Shown: piece after piece, positions 17,204 to 26,211 of the stretch
How the letters are laid out: every line of letters starts with the position of its first letter
Numbering within the stretch: position 1 is the stretch's first letter
Assembly: GCF_008015755.1 (NCBI RefSeq)
Contig: NZ_SSGF01000036.1
Span: forward strand, 1 to 39,181
Length of the DNA: 39,181 nt
From: Methylophilus sp.
GTDB taxonomy: Bacteria; Pseudomonadota; Gammaproteobacteria; Burkholderiales; Methylophilaceae
Reading direction: 5' to 3'
The notes under the pieces: generated by a model
Told to the model about the DNA's origin: nothing
Database searches by the model: none
The model's input: only the letters and a program-made list of their open reading frames with translations
Position numbers and translations under genes: made by a program

Positions 17204-17635
17204 TTAGCTGTGGATATAGCTTTCCAGCTGCTTGATCAGCTCCTGCTGGTAGCTGATGGTTTCTTTAAGCACGTCACCAATCGACAGCATGCCGAGCATT
17301 TTGCCATGCTCAACGACAGGCAAATGGCGGATACGTTTTTCGAGCATGGTGCTCATGGCCGATTCCACCAAGTCTGTCGGTTTGCCGGTAATCACCTTCT
17401 CGGTCATGACTTCGCTGATGGTGGTAGTTTTCGATGAGCGGCCTTTGAGGATCACCTCGCGCGCATAGTCGCGTTCAGAAAAAATGCCGACCAGTTCGCC
17501 ATCCTTGATGACCGCCAGCGCACCGATCTGGTATTCCGCCAGAATGACCAGTGCATCGTACACAGGTCGGTTGGGCGCAATACTGATGATGCCTTGGTGT
17601 GTTTTATGAGAGAGTACTTGTTGAAGCGTCTTCAT
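17204..17635 (-). CDS. CBS-domain pair protein
   Basis: This 143-residue cytoplasmic protein consists of two CBS domains (about 8-60 and 75-130), with typical motifs GALAVIKDGELVGIFSERDY and RHLPVVEHGKMLGMLSIGDV. Such proteins bind adenosyl nucleotides and regulate partners, but the partner is unknown. ATG 17635 is chosen because GGAGG (17641-17645) lies five bases upstream; the GTG one codon earlier is too close. It is divergent to nothing and convergent with trhP, sharing a terminator. Confidence 0.9.
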   Translation of the reverse strand: MKTLQQVLSHKTHQGIISIAPNRPVYDALVILAEYQIGALAVIKDGELVGIFSERDYAREVILKGRSSKTTTISEVMTEKVITGKPTDLVESAMSTMLEKRIRHLPVVEHGKMLGMLSIGDVLKETISYQQELIKQLESYIHS

Positions 17636-17816
17636 CACTTCCTCCTTTCATCGGGCACGAACCAGTAATATACACCTATGTTTGCGGTTAAGCATAGAGA
17701 CAGTTTTAGGCCTGTTTTTGAGTATGCTTGGCCATCAGACTGCGCGTCATTTTTTCCTTGCGCTGATGGGTTGCAACTTTTGCACCAGAATAAGTAAGCC
17801 AGGCAGTGACAAGCGC

Positions 17817-18704
17817 CTATTTTTTATGCAATAAAAACTGATTCACCAATTGATTGATTTCAAACTTACGGAAATGTTTTTTGATAGTCACCGCATAAAA
17901 ATTTTCAAATACTTCACTCAGTTGTGTATACGATTTGAGTACGCCTTGTTTTAACTCATCTTTGACAACCACTTCTGGCATCACCGTGAGCGCCATGCTG
18001 TCACGTGCCAGCAAGCGGAGCATTGCCATGTCATTCGCTTCTGCCACCACATGCGGCTCTATTTGATGCAGCGCGCATAAGCCATCAAATGCAGCGCGAA
18101 TCGGACTATCCTGATGCGGCAAAATCCAGTTGTAAGCAGCATATTTGCTGGAAAAGTGCGGTTTGATTTCTAACCCAGGCGGGCCAATGACGCTGATTGG
18201 TTGACGGTCAAGCAAGATTCCCTCCCAAAGTTGGTCGGCATTGCCGCGCACTTCGATATTGGTCAGTGCCAAATCAAGCTCATGGTTGGAGAGCGATTTG
18301 AGTAGATTGGACTGACCGCTCGCCATGATCTCTAGTTTGACATGGGGATTATTCAGAAGGGGCTCAACAAAGCTTTCAATAAAATTGCGCGACATGGTTG
18401 AGAGTACGCCAATCCGTAAGGTCTTGTTTTCGACCTCGATGCCATTTCGCAGTAAGTTTTCAAGCTCAGTCCCCTTGGTAAAGATGGATTCAGCATATGA
18501 AAACGTCACATTGCCGACTTCCGTCAACACCAGTTTGCGGCCCTCACGCAAAAAAAGAGCGCATTCCAAGCTCTCCTCCAGCTGTTTGATTTGTGATGAC
18601 AGCGCCGATTGCGAAATATGCAGTTTCTCAGCTGCCTTGGTCAGGCTACCCACCTTCACGACATGCCAGAAATACTGCAAATGATGATAATTCAATCTAG
18701 ACAT
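17817..18704 (-). CDS. LysR-family transcriptional regulator of the dab locus
   Basis: This is a 295-residue LysR-type regulator. The winged helix-turn-helix is at residues 1-62 (LNYHHLQYFWHVVKVGSLTK, AAEKLHISQSALSSQIKQLE) and the effector domain at about 90-290. The N-terminal LNYHHLxYFW form is shared with NhaR-like LysR proteins. It is divergent from the small ORF and dabB-dabA, with 126 AT-rich bases between, the standard arrangement for a LysR protein controlling its neighbour. The effector is unknown; bicarbonate/CO2 status is a natural guess. Confidence 0.9.
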   Translation of the reverse strand: MSRLNYHHLQYFWHVVKVGSLTKAAEKLHISQSALSSQIKQLEESLECALFLREGRKLVLTEVGNVTFSYAESIFTKGTELENLLRNGIEVENKTLRIGVLSTMSRNFIESFVEPLLNNPHVKLEIMASGQSNLLKSLSNHELDLALTNIEVRGNADQLWEGILLDRQPISVIGPPGLEIKPHFSSKYAAYNWILPHQDSPIRAAFDGLCALHQIEPHVVAEANDMAMLRLLARDSMALTVMPEVVVKDELKQGVLKSYTQLSEVFENFYAVTIKKHFRKFEINQLVNQFLLHKK

Positions 18705-18719
18705 AGTTAACTTTAATAG

Positions 18720-18737
18720 AATAATTTATAAATAATT
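18720..18737. promoter_or_regulatory. Candidate LysR operator (AT-rich near-palindrome)
   Basis: An 18-base near-palindrome centred on TTATAA, with only one mismatched pair, lies 16 bases upstream of the LysR start in the divergent promoter region. LysR sites are often T-N11-A interrupted dyads in such places. The high AT content makes chance occurrence possible. Confidence 0.3.
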
Positions 18738-18830
18738 ATATATTTTACTTATTTTTTATACCAGTCAAAATAACGGCGTTTTGGTGTCAGTGTTTCTTGA
18801 TTAACCTTTTTTAATGCGTAAGGGTGCCAC

Positions 18831-19025
18831 ATGAATAAAGAGATCGAATTAGAAGGCCGCAAAGTCATCATCCAGTTTAAGCCATTGGCGGTCTATGGAA
18901 CCCCTGCTATAGGGACGCAGGTTGTTCGGGTGATTGATCCCGTGGTACAGCAGCTGGCGGTCAATGTTTCTGAGTCAGGGGCGGTCGCGCCGCCTGAGAG
19001 TGAAGCTGGTTCATCTTTGGATTGA
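18831..19025 (+). CDS. Small hypothetical protein preceding dabB (64 aa)
   Basis: This 64-residue ORF begins with ATG preceded by AAGGG about eight bases upstream. The first 45 residues look like a compact beta-rich domain (IELEGRKVIIQFKPL, GTQVVRVIDPVVQQL) and the tail is acidic and Pro/Ser-rich. There is no signal peptide or membrane segment. It is the first gene of the putative dab operon, 76 bases before dabB, and may be a regulatory or assembly factor. No family is recognised. Confidence 0.55.
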   Translation: MNKEIELEGRKVIIQFKPLAVYGTPAIGTQVVRVIDPVVQQLAVNVSESGAVAPPESEAGSSLD

Positions 19026-19101
19026 ATTCTTTTTATATATTTTAATTAACATAAAGTTCATTTTTATAGAACATTAATTGATGATTAGGGAGTATTAGGT
19101 T

Positions 19102-20634
19102 ATGGATGCTGTCAGTCTGATTGTCTGTGCACCCATTGCGATCATGTTGTTGACTGCAATCACCGTCAACAACATGCGCGGGGAAATGGCGCAACGCTGG
19201 AAGTTATGCAATGAGGCGGCGGGACTCGCTTTGTTATTCACATTATTTTCGGGCTTATTGGTGATGACGCAGCCAAGCGCGAGCTTGGAGTCATTCACAG
19301 AGATTGGGTTGTCTGTTTCGCCACTGCAAGCGGTGATTGCTGTGCTCGTTCAAGGGTTGGGGGTGGTGGTTGGGTGTTTTTCATGCCGCTACCTCGAAGG
19401 GGAGCAACGTCAGGCGCGATATATCGTGGCGTTGAGTATGGTGCTCGCTTGTGTTCAGTTGTTGTTGATTGCTGATCACTGGTTGACGCTGATCTTAGCT
19501 TGGTCTGGGGTGGGTGTGTTTTTGAAAAATATGCTCTGTTTTTATGAGGAGCGTCCATTCGCCTTGCTGGCATCGCATAAAAAAACAGTGGCTGACCTGA
19601 TGGCCGATGGTTTGTTATTGCTGGCCGCGTTGTTCGCCTGGGTGAGCGTTGGCAGTGGCAGTATTTCGGCCTTGTTGGCAGATGTCAGTGTGCATGGAAG
19701 CACACAGCTCACCAACGTATGTGCTGTGCTACTGGTGGCTGCTGTGGTGTTGCGTACTGCATTATTGCCTGTGCATGGCTGGTTGATTCAAGTGATGGAA
19801 GCCCCCACACCCGTGTCCGCATTGTTGCATGCGGGGGTAGTTAATTTGTCGGGTTATCTGCTGATTCGTTTTTCGCCCTTATTTGCACACAGTGCGTTTG
19901 CCAATAGCTTATTGCTGGGCATTGGTCTCGTCACTTGTGTATTCGCTGCATTGGTTATGTTCACCCGGATCAGTATCAAGGTGCGCCTGGCCTGGTCTAC
20001 GGTTGCCCAAATGGGCTTCATGATTGTTGAGTGTGCACTCGGTTTGTACACGTTTGCAGCGTTGCACTTAATAGGCCATTCTATTTACAAGGCCTATGCA
20101 TTCTTATCCGCTGCCGAAATTGTGTCTGATACACGCGTGGCGCAGATCGCTGGTCGCCAGACATTTTCTGTATTGAGTTTTTGTTTGGCTCCGTTGCTGG
20201 CTTTGGCGATCGTATTTGGCAGCCAGGCGCTATTTTCGGTGCCACCATGGCCCATCTGGTGGTCGTTGGTATTGGCATTGGCTTGGGCGCCAGTACTGTG
20301 GTGGAGTCATGCCTCTGATCAGTCGTTGAGTCTGCGCTGGCAGGGCTTGTTATCCGGCAGCGTATTGACGGCGATTCTCACTCTGGTGAGTGTTGGCTTT
20401 CATCATCTGCCGCTGGGTACCGTCGATCAGCCACGTGGCGAGTATGCCTTTGTGGTTGTGTTGGCCATGGGCGCGCTCTATCTGTTTAGTGTGCTCATTC
20501 AAGTGGTGCCACAACGCTTGCATATTTTACATCGCTGGATTTATGCCGGACTGTATCTGGATGCCTTTTACACCCGCTGTGTGCTGCGGTTCTGGCCGGT
20601 CAGTTGGGGAAGGAGTACACATGCCTATCGATAA
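19102..20634 (+). CDS. dabB: DabB, NuoL/Mrp-like proton-conducting subunit of DIC transporter
   Basis: This is a 510-residue, very hydrophobic protein with about 13-14 transmembrane helices and the proton-translocation signature of complex I/Mrp antiporters (APTPVSALLHAGVVNLSGY, about residues 234-252). In DAB systems DabB couples cation flow to the carbonic-anhydrase-like DabA, giving energised uptake of dissolved inorganic carbon as bicarbonate. AGGGAG precedes the ATG. The DabA gene follows 54 bases later, which separates it from a stray complex I subunit. Older names are NADH dehydrogenase subunit 5 or UPF0753-linked transporter. Confidence 0.9.
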   Translation: MDAVSLIVCAPIAIMLLTAITVNNMRGEMAQRWKLCNEAAGLALLFTLFSGLLVMTQPSASLESFTEIGLSVSPLQAVIAVLVQGLGVVVGCFSCRYLEGEQRQARYIVALSMVLACVQLLLIADHWLTLILAWSGVGVFLKNMLCFYEERPFALLASHKKTVADLMADGLLLLAALFAWVSVGSGSISALLADVSVHGSTQLTNVCAVLLVAAVVLRTALLPVHGWLIQVMEAPTPVSALLHAGVVNLSGYLLIRFSPLFAHSAFANSLLLGIGLVTCVFAALVMFTRISIKVRLAWSTVAQMGFMIVECALGLYTFAALHLIGHSIYKAYAFLSAAEIVSDTRVAQIAGRQTFSVLSFCLAPLLALAIVFGSQALFSVPPWPIWWSLVLALAWAPVLWWSHASDQSLSLRWQGLLSGSVLTAILTLVSVGFHHLPLGTVDQPRGEYAFVVVLAMGALYLFSVLIQVVPQRLHILHRWIYAGLYLDAFYTRCVLRFWPVSWGRSTHAYR

Positions 20635-20688
20635 TTTTAAGCCATTGACTATGACCCAACTTACCCCGCATCTACTTAGGAGTCAACC

Positions 20689-23283
20689 ATGTTTATGATG
20701 AATGATCAGATGGCGCTAGAGGCGATGCCATCTGCAGTGCCTGCCATGGCAAAGATGGCATTAGATCCTGACCGCATCGAGCAAGCTTGCCAGCAGGCTT
20801 GCGACCAGATTGCCCCTGCCTGGCCGTTGGATCAGTCGATTGCAGTCAATCCACACTGGAAACGCGTGCAGTTGCCACTGCGTGAGGTCGCTGCGCGTAT
20901 GGCAGTGTTGGCCGATATGCAGATCTATCCTGCTCGCGATTATGTACTGCAGGCTTGGAAGCGGGGACGGATTCGCGCGGAAGACCTGCAGCTTGCTCTG
21001 CAGCAGTATGATGTGCATGAGCATATCGATGATTGTGTGCGGGCGCTGTCTAAGCCCATACGCAGCATGCATCTTCCCTTATTGATTGATGTGCTTGATG
21101 ATGACGCAGAGCGTTTCCGGCGCTTGTCCTGGCGTGACGCCATCACCCATCAAGTGAGTCAGACTTGTGCTGCTTATTTTGACCGAGATCAGTCTGGTTG
21201 GCAGCCCGAGCGCGGCGATAGTCTATATGCCTTCTGGCGTGACACGCTGGTGCATGACCATGGTATCGGCACCCTGATGGGCTTGCCCCAGATTCACGAT
21301 ATTCTTGACTATCTGCCGCCAACCCGACAGCAAGCCGAGCGCTGGGTGGTGCAAGTGCTGGGCCTGGAGGCGTCCATGCTTGCTGACTATTTTGAAGCCG
21401 TGTTATTGACAGTCAACGGCTGGGCGTCCTGGTGTGCCTATCTCGACTGGCAGGCCAAGCTGAATGGTCAATCTGACCACAGTTTGCGAGATTTGCTAGC
21501 GATCCGCTTAGCCTGGGGGGTAATCGTCATGCAATGCAAAGGTTTCAATGCGTCTCATAATGCCATCGCGCAGGTCCGTCAAAAATGGCAGTCAGTCGAT
21601 CATCAGATTCAGGCAGCAGCTGAATCGTTGCGACTGGATGAAGTGTGGCAATATGCGCTTGAGATTGGTTATCAGCGTAGCTTGGCACAGCAGTTGGCAA
21701 AGCCTGTCACAGCGAGCGCAAGTGATGTCGCGCAAGCCCCTGTTTTGCAAGCGGCTTTTTGTATTGATGTCAGGAGCGAACCCATGCGTAGTGCGCTGGA
21801 AGCGGTCAATCCTGGTATACGCACCCTGGGAGTGGCAGGCTTTTTCGGATTGCCTGCTGCTTATCAACCGCTTGCCTCGCGTCAGCAGCGGCCGCAATTG
21901 CCGGGTTTGTTGGCCCCCAAGCAAATCATGGCTGATCGTGTGTTGACCCCGGTTTCATCAGCGCATGCGGCATCTGGCAGGGTTCATCTGCGGGACATCA
22001 GTGCCGCCGTCGGTCAGCAGCGGCAGCGGCACTTTATGCTGGCAGATCAAGTCGCGCGATTGACACAATACCCAGGCGCTGCGTTTTCATTGGTAGAGAC
22101 CGCCGGGCCACTCTTTCTTAAATCTTTATGGTCCATGGTGCGGCCATCTCAGCGTGCTCGCCAAGCAGTAGAGCATCAAGGGTTGCCTAAAAAGTATAAA
22201 AATATCACGCGGCCCAGCATGCAGCGACTGCCGTTGGATGAGCAAGCCCAGCTGTGTGCGGGCATCTTACGCGCGATGGGGTTGCAAGCACCGTTTGCGC
22301 CAATCGTTATGCTGGTTGGTCATGCGAGTCAGACGGCGAACAATGCACATGCCTCCAGCCTTGATTGCGGGGCCTGTTGTGGACAGTCGGGTGAAGCTAA
22401 TACCCGCGCCTTGGCAATGATGCTCAACGACCCGCAAGTGCGGCTCGCACTTGGTGAGCATGGTATCCAGCTGCCTGATCAAACCAGATTCGTTGCCGCC
22501 TTGCACAATACCACGACCCAAGAAATACAGGGGTTTGACCTTGATTTACTGGATGCATCTAGCTTGGCGTGCTGGCAAGCGCTGCAGCCATGGTTACAAC
22601 AAGCCAGTCATCAAGTGAGAGCGCAGTTGCAAGCTTCTCATATGCCCGTGTCCGACGCGGTGCCTGCCAGAGATGCGAGCGGCTTGTTGAAGTATTTTAT
22701 GATGCGTGCCAACGATGCTGCACAAGTGCGCCCGGAATGGGGATTGGCCAATAACGCCGCGTTTATACTTGCCCCGCGTGCGCGTACCCAACATCTGGAT
22801 TTGGCAGGCCGCGTCTTTTTGCATGAATATGACTCAAGTCAGGATAGTGATGGCGCGTTGCTTGAGCAGTTGATGACCGCGCCCATGCTCGTAACACATT
22901 GGATCAATTGGCAGTATCACGCCTCTACTTGTGCGCCAGAGCGTTTAGGCAGTGGTAATAAACTGCTGCATAATGTCGTTGGTGGCCGCATTGGTGTGTT
23001 TGAAGGCAATGGGGGTGATTTGCGCATCGGCCTGTCACGGCAATCGCTGCATAATGGGCAACAATGGATGCATGAACCACTCAGGTTAACCGTCGTGATT
23101 GCTGCAACGCGGGCACGCATCCAGGCGATTATTGAGAAACACGCCATCGTGAAGCAGCTGGTGTCTAATGGATGGTTGCATCTGTGGTGCGAGGAGCAGG
23201 GGAGTTTATGGCAATATCCGCCCGCAGCGATCGGCAACGCCCTGTCAGCAACGCCTGTTGACTGGCAACCATTATCAATTTGA
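20689..23283 (+). CDS. dabA: DabA, DUF2309 carbonic-anhydrase-like subunit of DIC transporter
   Basis: This 864-residue UPF0753/DUF2309 protein has the beta-carbonic-anhydrase-like zinc site. The predicted ligands and catalytic residues are C358 and D360 (CIDVRSE), H545 (GHAS) and C560 (LDCGACCG). The spacings agree with C351, D353, H524 and C539 of the characterised Halothiobacillus DabA. It hydrates CO2 to bicarbonate, with energy supplied through DabB. AGGAG lies seven bases before ATG 20689. No carboxysome or RubisCO gene is in the window, so the system may feed carboxylases or help growth in air. Confidence 0.93.
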   Translation: MFMMNDQMALEAMPSAVPAMAKMALDPDRIEQACQQACDQIAPAWPLDQSIAVNPHWKRVQLPLREVAARMAVLADMQIYPARDYVLQAWKRGRIRAEDLQLALQQYDVHEHIDDCVRALSKPIRSMHLPLLIDVLDDDAERFRRLSWRDAITHQVSQTCAAYFDRDQSGWQPERGDSLYAFWRDTLVHDHGIGTLMGLPQIHDILDYLPPTRQQAERWVVQVLGLEASMLADYFEAVLLTVNGWASWCAYLDWQAKLNGQSDHSLRDLLAIRLAWGVIVMQCKGFNASHNAIAQVRQKWQSVDHQIQAAAESLRLDEVWQYALEIGYQRSLAQQLAKPVTASASDVAQAPVLQAAFCIDVRSEPMRSALEAVNPGIRTLGVAGFFGLPAAYQPLASRQQRPQLPGLLAPKQIMADRVLTPVSSAHAASGRVHLRDISAAVGQQRQRHFMLADQVARLTQYPGAAFSLVETAGPLFLKSLWSMVRPSQRARQAVEHQGLPKKYKNITRPSMQRLPLDEQAQLCAGILRAMGLQAPFAPIVMLVGHASQTANNAHASSLDCGACCGQSGEANTRALAMMLNDPQVRLALGEHGIQLPDQTRFVAALHNTTTQEIQGFDLDLLDASSLACWQALQPWLQQASHQVRAQLQASHMPVSDAVPARDASGLLKYFMMRANDAAQVRPEWGLANNAAFILAPRARTQHLDLAGRVFLHEYDSSQDSDGALLEQLMTAPMLVTHWINWQYHASTCAPERLGSGNKLLHNVVGGRIGVFEGNGGDLRIGLSRQSLHNGQQWMHEPLRLTVVIAATRARIQAIIEKHAIVKQLVSNGWLHLWCEEQGSLWQYPPAAIGNALSATPVDWQPLSI

Positions 23284-23385
23284 TGTGGGCCAACGGGCAT
23301 GGTTTATAGCGCGCTGAGTATAAGATCAGGGTGCGACATGCTCGATTTTGGCCTTATTTGTAGTCCCTATGCAACTTCATTGCTC

Positions 23386-23413
23386 TTGACATAATTAGCC
23401 AGCTAACTATAAT
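23386..23413 (+). promoter_or_regulatory. Consensus sigma-70 promoter of the marR operon
   Basis: TTGACA (23386-23391) and TATAAT (23408-23413) are perfect hexamers with a 16-base spacer. Transcription should start at about 23419-23421. The spacer contains TTAGC-CA-GCTAA, and a perfect inverted repeat overlaps the promoter, so repression is likely. Confidence 0.8.
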
Positions 23414-23426
23414 GTGGCTAATTATG
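23390..23426. promoter_or_regulatory. Perfect 11-bp inverted repeat, candidate MarR operator
   Basis: CATAATTAGCC (23390-23400) is repeated as its reverse complement GGCTAATTATG (23416-23426), with 15 bases between. The arms cover the end of the -35, the spacer and the predicted start of transcription; the last three bases are the proposed start codon. A bound MarR dimer would block polymerase, giving autoregulation. Confidence 0.6.
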
Positions 23427-23942
23427 TTGCAGCTTAGAGATCTCCCTACCCCAGAAGTCCTGCAGCGGTTTGCCCAACGGTATCCCGCAGCAGATGTGAC
23501 TGCTATTGCCAGCTTTTTAATGTTGCTGCGCGTGGCGACCGATTTGTCGGTCGCGCTGGATGCCTGTCTCAGCAAGCACGAGTTGCTGCAGGGGCGTTGG
23601 TGGGTGTTGATTTTACTCATGCGAGAAACCGATTTGACCTCGACGCCGTCAGTGCTGGCTGAAAAACTAGGGGTGACGCGTGCCACCATGACCGGCCTGC
23701 TAGACGGCTTGGAGCAAGGTAGCCTGGTACAACGTATCTCTGTGCCTGAGGATAGGCGCAGTGTGAAGATCAGGCTCACCGCAGCAGGCCAAGCCAAGCT
23801 GGATGCCGTGATGCCAGATTACTACACCCGCCTTCGGCAGTGTATGCGCGGCTTAAGCGAGCAGCAACGCAATGATTTGCAAGCCATTTTAGGCGTGATA
23901 GACCACGGGATGTCGGCCTGGGATTTTAATCAGTCAATTTAG
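23424..23942 (+). CDS. MarR-family transcriptional regulator
   Basis: This 172-residue winged-helix regulator has the helix-turn-helix at about residues 70-100 (LAEKLGVTRATMTGLLDGLE) and the wing VPEDRRSVKIRLT, typical of MarR. ATG 23424 is proposed: the upstream in-frame ATG at 23412 lies inside the -10 box and cannot be on a transcript from this promoter. The 5' leader would be only about four bases, suggesting leaderless translation. It heads an operon with a SnoaL-like protein (23 bases on) and an EamA transporter, an arrangement typical of ligand-sensing repressor plus efflux. Confidence 0.87.
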   Translation: MLQLRDLPTPEVLQRFAQRYPAADVTAIASFLMLLRVATDLSVALDACLSKHELLQGRWWVLILLMRETDLTSTPSVLAEKLGVTRATMTGLLDGLEQGSLVQRISVPEDRRSVKIRLTAAGQAKLDAVMPDYYTRLRQCMRGLSEQQRNDLQAILGVIDHGMSAWDFNQSI

Positions 23943-23965
23943 TTTTTTAATGAAGGAGTTTCACC

Positions 23966-24343
23966 ATGGCAACTGTTGTCGATACTTTAATCAGTTTGAA
24001 CCAGCAATTTGACGCTGCGTTTAATAGCAAAAATGCCCAGGCGATTGCCGCTTTGTATGCCGCTGACACGATCCTGATGCCAGCGCCCGCTGGTCAAGTG
24101 GTTAAGGGCCGCCAGGGCGTAGAAGACTTTTTTGGGGGCCTGATTCAGGCGGGTGTGATTGAGCACGCACTGACCATGACAGAAGCTGTGGTCACTGACA
24201 CGCTGGCGACACAAACCGGCAACTGGGCCGCTGCCATGATAGGCGAGGATGGCGTGAAGCAGCAATTTGGCGGCAATGTGCAGGTGGTGTTCCAGAAACA
24301 AGCCGATGGCCAATGGCTGGCTGTGACGCATATCTGGAATTAA
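23966..24343 (+). CDS. SnoaL/DUF4440-like NTF2-fold protein (SgcJ/EcaC type)
   Basis: This 125-residue soluble protein has the cone-shaped NTF2-like fold, with motifs FDAAFNSKNAQAIAALYAAD (13-32) and WLAVTHIWN at the C-terminus. The SgcJ/EcaC group has no general function; some members bind or modify small ligands. AAGGAG lies eight bases before the ATG. It sits between marR and the EamA transporter, so it may act on the compound that is sensed and exported. No enzyme activity can be read from the sequence. Confidence 0.85.
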   Translation: MATVVDTLISLNQQFDAAFNSKNAQAIAALYAADTILMPAPAGQVVKGRQGVEDFFGGLIQAGVIEHALTMTEAVVTDTLATQTGNWAAAMIGEDGVKQQFGGNVQVVFQKQADGQWLAVTHIWN

Positions 24344-24390
24344 TGTTGTTATCTAACCCCAACTAGAGGCAGGCAACACTTAAGACAGCT

Positions 24391-25293
24391 ATGGATCAAC
24401 TGATTAAACAACGTTCACAAGCGCTGACTGCGCTGCTGGTACTCACCATCATCTGGGGGTATAACTGGGTGGTGATGAAGAGCGCACTACAATACGCCGG
24501 CCCGTTTCAGTTTGCCGCCATCCGTACGTTTTTTGGCGCGCTGGTGTTGTTTTTGGTGTTGTATGTGACACGCCGCCCCATGGGGCTCACTGAATTCCCA
24601 ACGATGTTGCTGCTGGGTATTTTGCAAAACGTCGGGTTTACCGGCGTGCTGATGTGGGCGCTGGTAGAAGGCGGCGCTGGTAAAACGGCGGTGCTGACTT
24701 ATACCATGCCATTCTGGACGCTGTTATTCGCCTGGCCGTTGCTGGGTGAACGTGTGCACGGTTGGCAGTGGCTGGCGGTGATTGCTGCAGTGCTGGGCAT
24801 GCTGTTTATTTTCGATCCGCTGCATATCCGTGCCGATAGTTTTAGCATGCTGTTGGCGGTGTTGTCTGGTGTGTCATGGGCGTTATCTGCCATCATGACC
24901 AAGCAATTGCATAGGCGCCATCCGACGCTAGATTTAATCAATCTGACGGCGTGGCCGATGTTGCTGGGCTCGTTGCCTATGGTGCTGATTGCCTGGCTGG
25001 TACCTGCGCCACCGATAGACTGGTCGCCGTATCTAGTTGGTGCTGTTTTGTTTAACGTGGTGTTGTGTGGCGCGCTGGCCTGGTTGTTATGGTTATTCGC
25101 TTTGCAGCGGTTGCCTGCGGGGGTGGCTAGCATGGCATCTATGCTGGCGCCAGTGATTGGCGTCATTGCCGCCTGGATACAACTCAATGAAGTGCCAGAC
25201 CAGATGGAAATGACGGGCATGGCGTTGATTATCTTTTCACTGAGTCTGATTTCTGTGTTGATGATGCGGCCAGGTTACGGCAAAAGCCAATAA
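24391..25293 (+). CDS. EamA/DMT-family transporter
   Basis: This 300-residue inner-membrane protein has ten hydrophobic segments in two EamA repeats (about 14-140 and 150-290), with characteristic LTIIWGYNWVVMKSAL at the start and MLAPVIGVIAAW in the second repeat. The substrate is unknown. It is the third gene of the marR operon and is followed by a strong terminator 26 bases after the stop. Its ribosome binding site is weak, so translation may depend on the upstream gene. Confidence 0.88.
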   Translation: MDQLIKQRSQALTALLVLTIIWGYNWVVMKSALQYAGPFQFAAIRTFFGALVLFLVLYVTRRPMGLTEFPTMLLLGILQNVGFTGVLMWALVEGGAGKTAVLTYTMPFWTLLFAWPLLGERVHGWQWLAVIAAVLGMLFIFDPLHIRADSFSMLLAVLSGVSWALSAIMTKQLHRRHPTLDLINLTAWPMLLGSLPMVLIAWLVPAPPIDWSPYLVGAVLFNVVLCGALAWLLWLFALQRLPAGVASMASMLAPVIGVIAAWIQLNEVPDQMEMTGMALIIFSLSLISVLMMRPGYGKSQ

Positions 25294-25318
25294 TCAAAGC
25301 CAGTCTGTATGAAAGAGC

Positions 25319-25345
25319 AAGGCCTGACAATGTCAGGCCTTTTTT
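25319..25345 (+). terminator. Rho-independent terminator of the marR-EamA operon
   Basis: A 10-bp perfect stem AAGGCCTGAC/GTCAGGCCTT (25319-25328 with 25332-25341) with a 3-base loop is followed by further T residues to 25345. Confidence 0.93.
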
Positions 25346-25441
25346 GTTGTACGCAAGGGGCGCTTGGCAAACAGGCGGCTGTGGTAAAATCCGTGGGTTA
25401 AATGATCTCAACAACGTTGTTAAAAAATACAAGGAAGCACT

Positions 25442-26170
25442 ATGGCTGGGCATAGTAAATGGGCCAATATTCAGCATCGTAAAGGCCGTCAGGACGCCAA
25501 ACGCGGCAAAATCTTCACCAAGCTGATCAAAGAAATCACAGTTTCAGCGCGCATGGGCGGCGGCGATACCGCCATGAATCCGCGTTTACGCGCGGCTGTC
25601 GCGGCAGCAAAAGAAGAAAATATGCCGTCAGACAATATCACGCGTGCCATTAAAAAAGGCACGGGTGAGCTAGAAGGCGTGAACTACGAAGAAATCCGCT
25701 ACGAAGGCTATGGCATTAATGGTGCCGCCATCATTATTGACTGCCTCACAGACAACCGCCAGCGCGCGGTGATGGATGTGCGTCACGCGCTAACCAAGCA
25801 CGGCGGCAATCTGGGCACTGATGGTAGCGTGGCGTTTATGTTCAAGCACTGTGGTCAACTGGTGTTTGAGCCGGGCGTGTCTGAAGATGCCGTGATGGAA
25901 GTGGCACTTGAAGCTGGCGCAGAGGATGTGATTGCTGACGAAGACGGCAGTATTGAAGTGGTAACGGCACCGGGTGATTTTGTCACCGTGAAAGAGGCGC
26001 TGGAAGCGGCTGGTCTCAAAGCGGTGATGGCGCAAGTGACCATGAAATCACTCAATGAGGTGGTGTTCACCGGCGATGATGCAGTCAAAATGCAAAAAAT
26101 TCTCGATATGCTCGAAGACCTGGATGACGTGCAGGATGTGTATACCTCTGCCGTGATTGAAGAGGCGTAA
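25442..26170 (+). CDS. yebC: YebC/PmpR-family DNA-binding protein
   Basis: This 242-residue cytoplasmic protein starts with the family signature [14 protein letters not shown]. YebC proteins act as transcription regulators, and some relatives help ribosomes at proline stretches. AAGGAAG precedes the ATG. It lies 41 bases upstream of ruvC, as in many proteobacteria, and the same transcript probably continues into ruvCA. The length is normal, with no odd features. Confidence 0.95.
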   Translation: MAGHSKWANIQHRKGRQDAKRGKIFTKLIKEITVSARMGGGDTAMNPRLRAAVAAAKEENMPSDNITRAIKKGTGELEGVNYEEIRYEGYGINGAAIIIDCLTDNRQRAVMDVRHALTKHGGNLGTDGSVAFMFKHCGQLVFEPGVSEDAVMEVALEAGAEDVIADEDGSIEVVTAPGDFVTVKEALEAAGLKAVMAQVTMKSLNEVVFTGDDAVKMQKILDMLEDLDDVQDVYTSAVIEEA

Positions 26171-26211
26171 TTGGTGTTGTTTGCTGCTTGTGTGCGGTCA
26201 AAAGACGTCTG

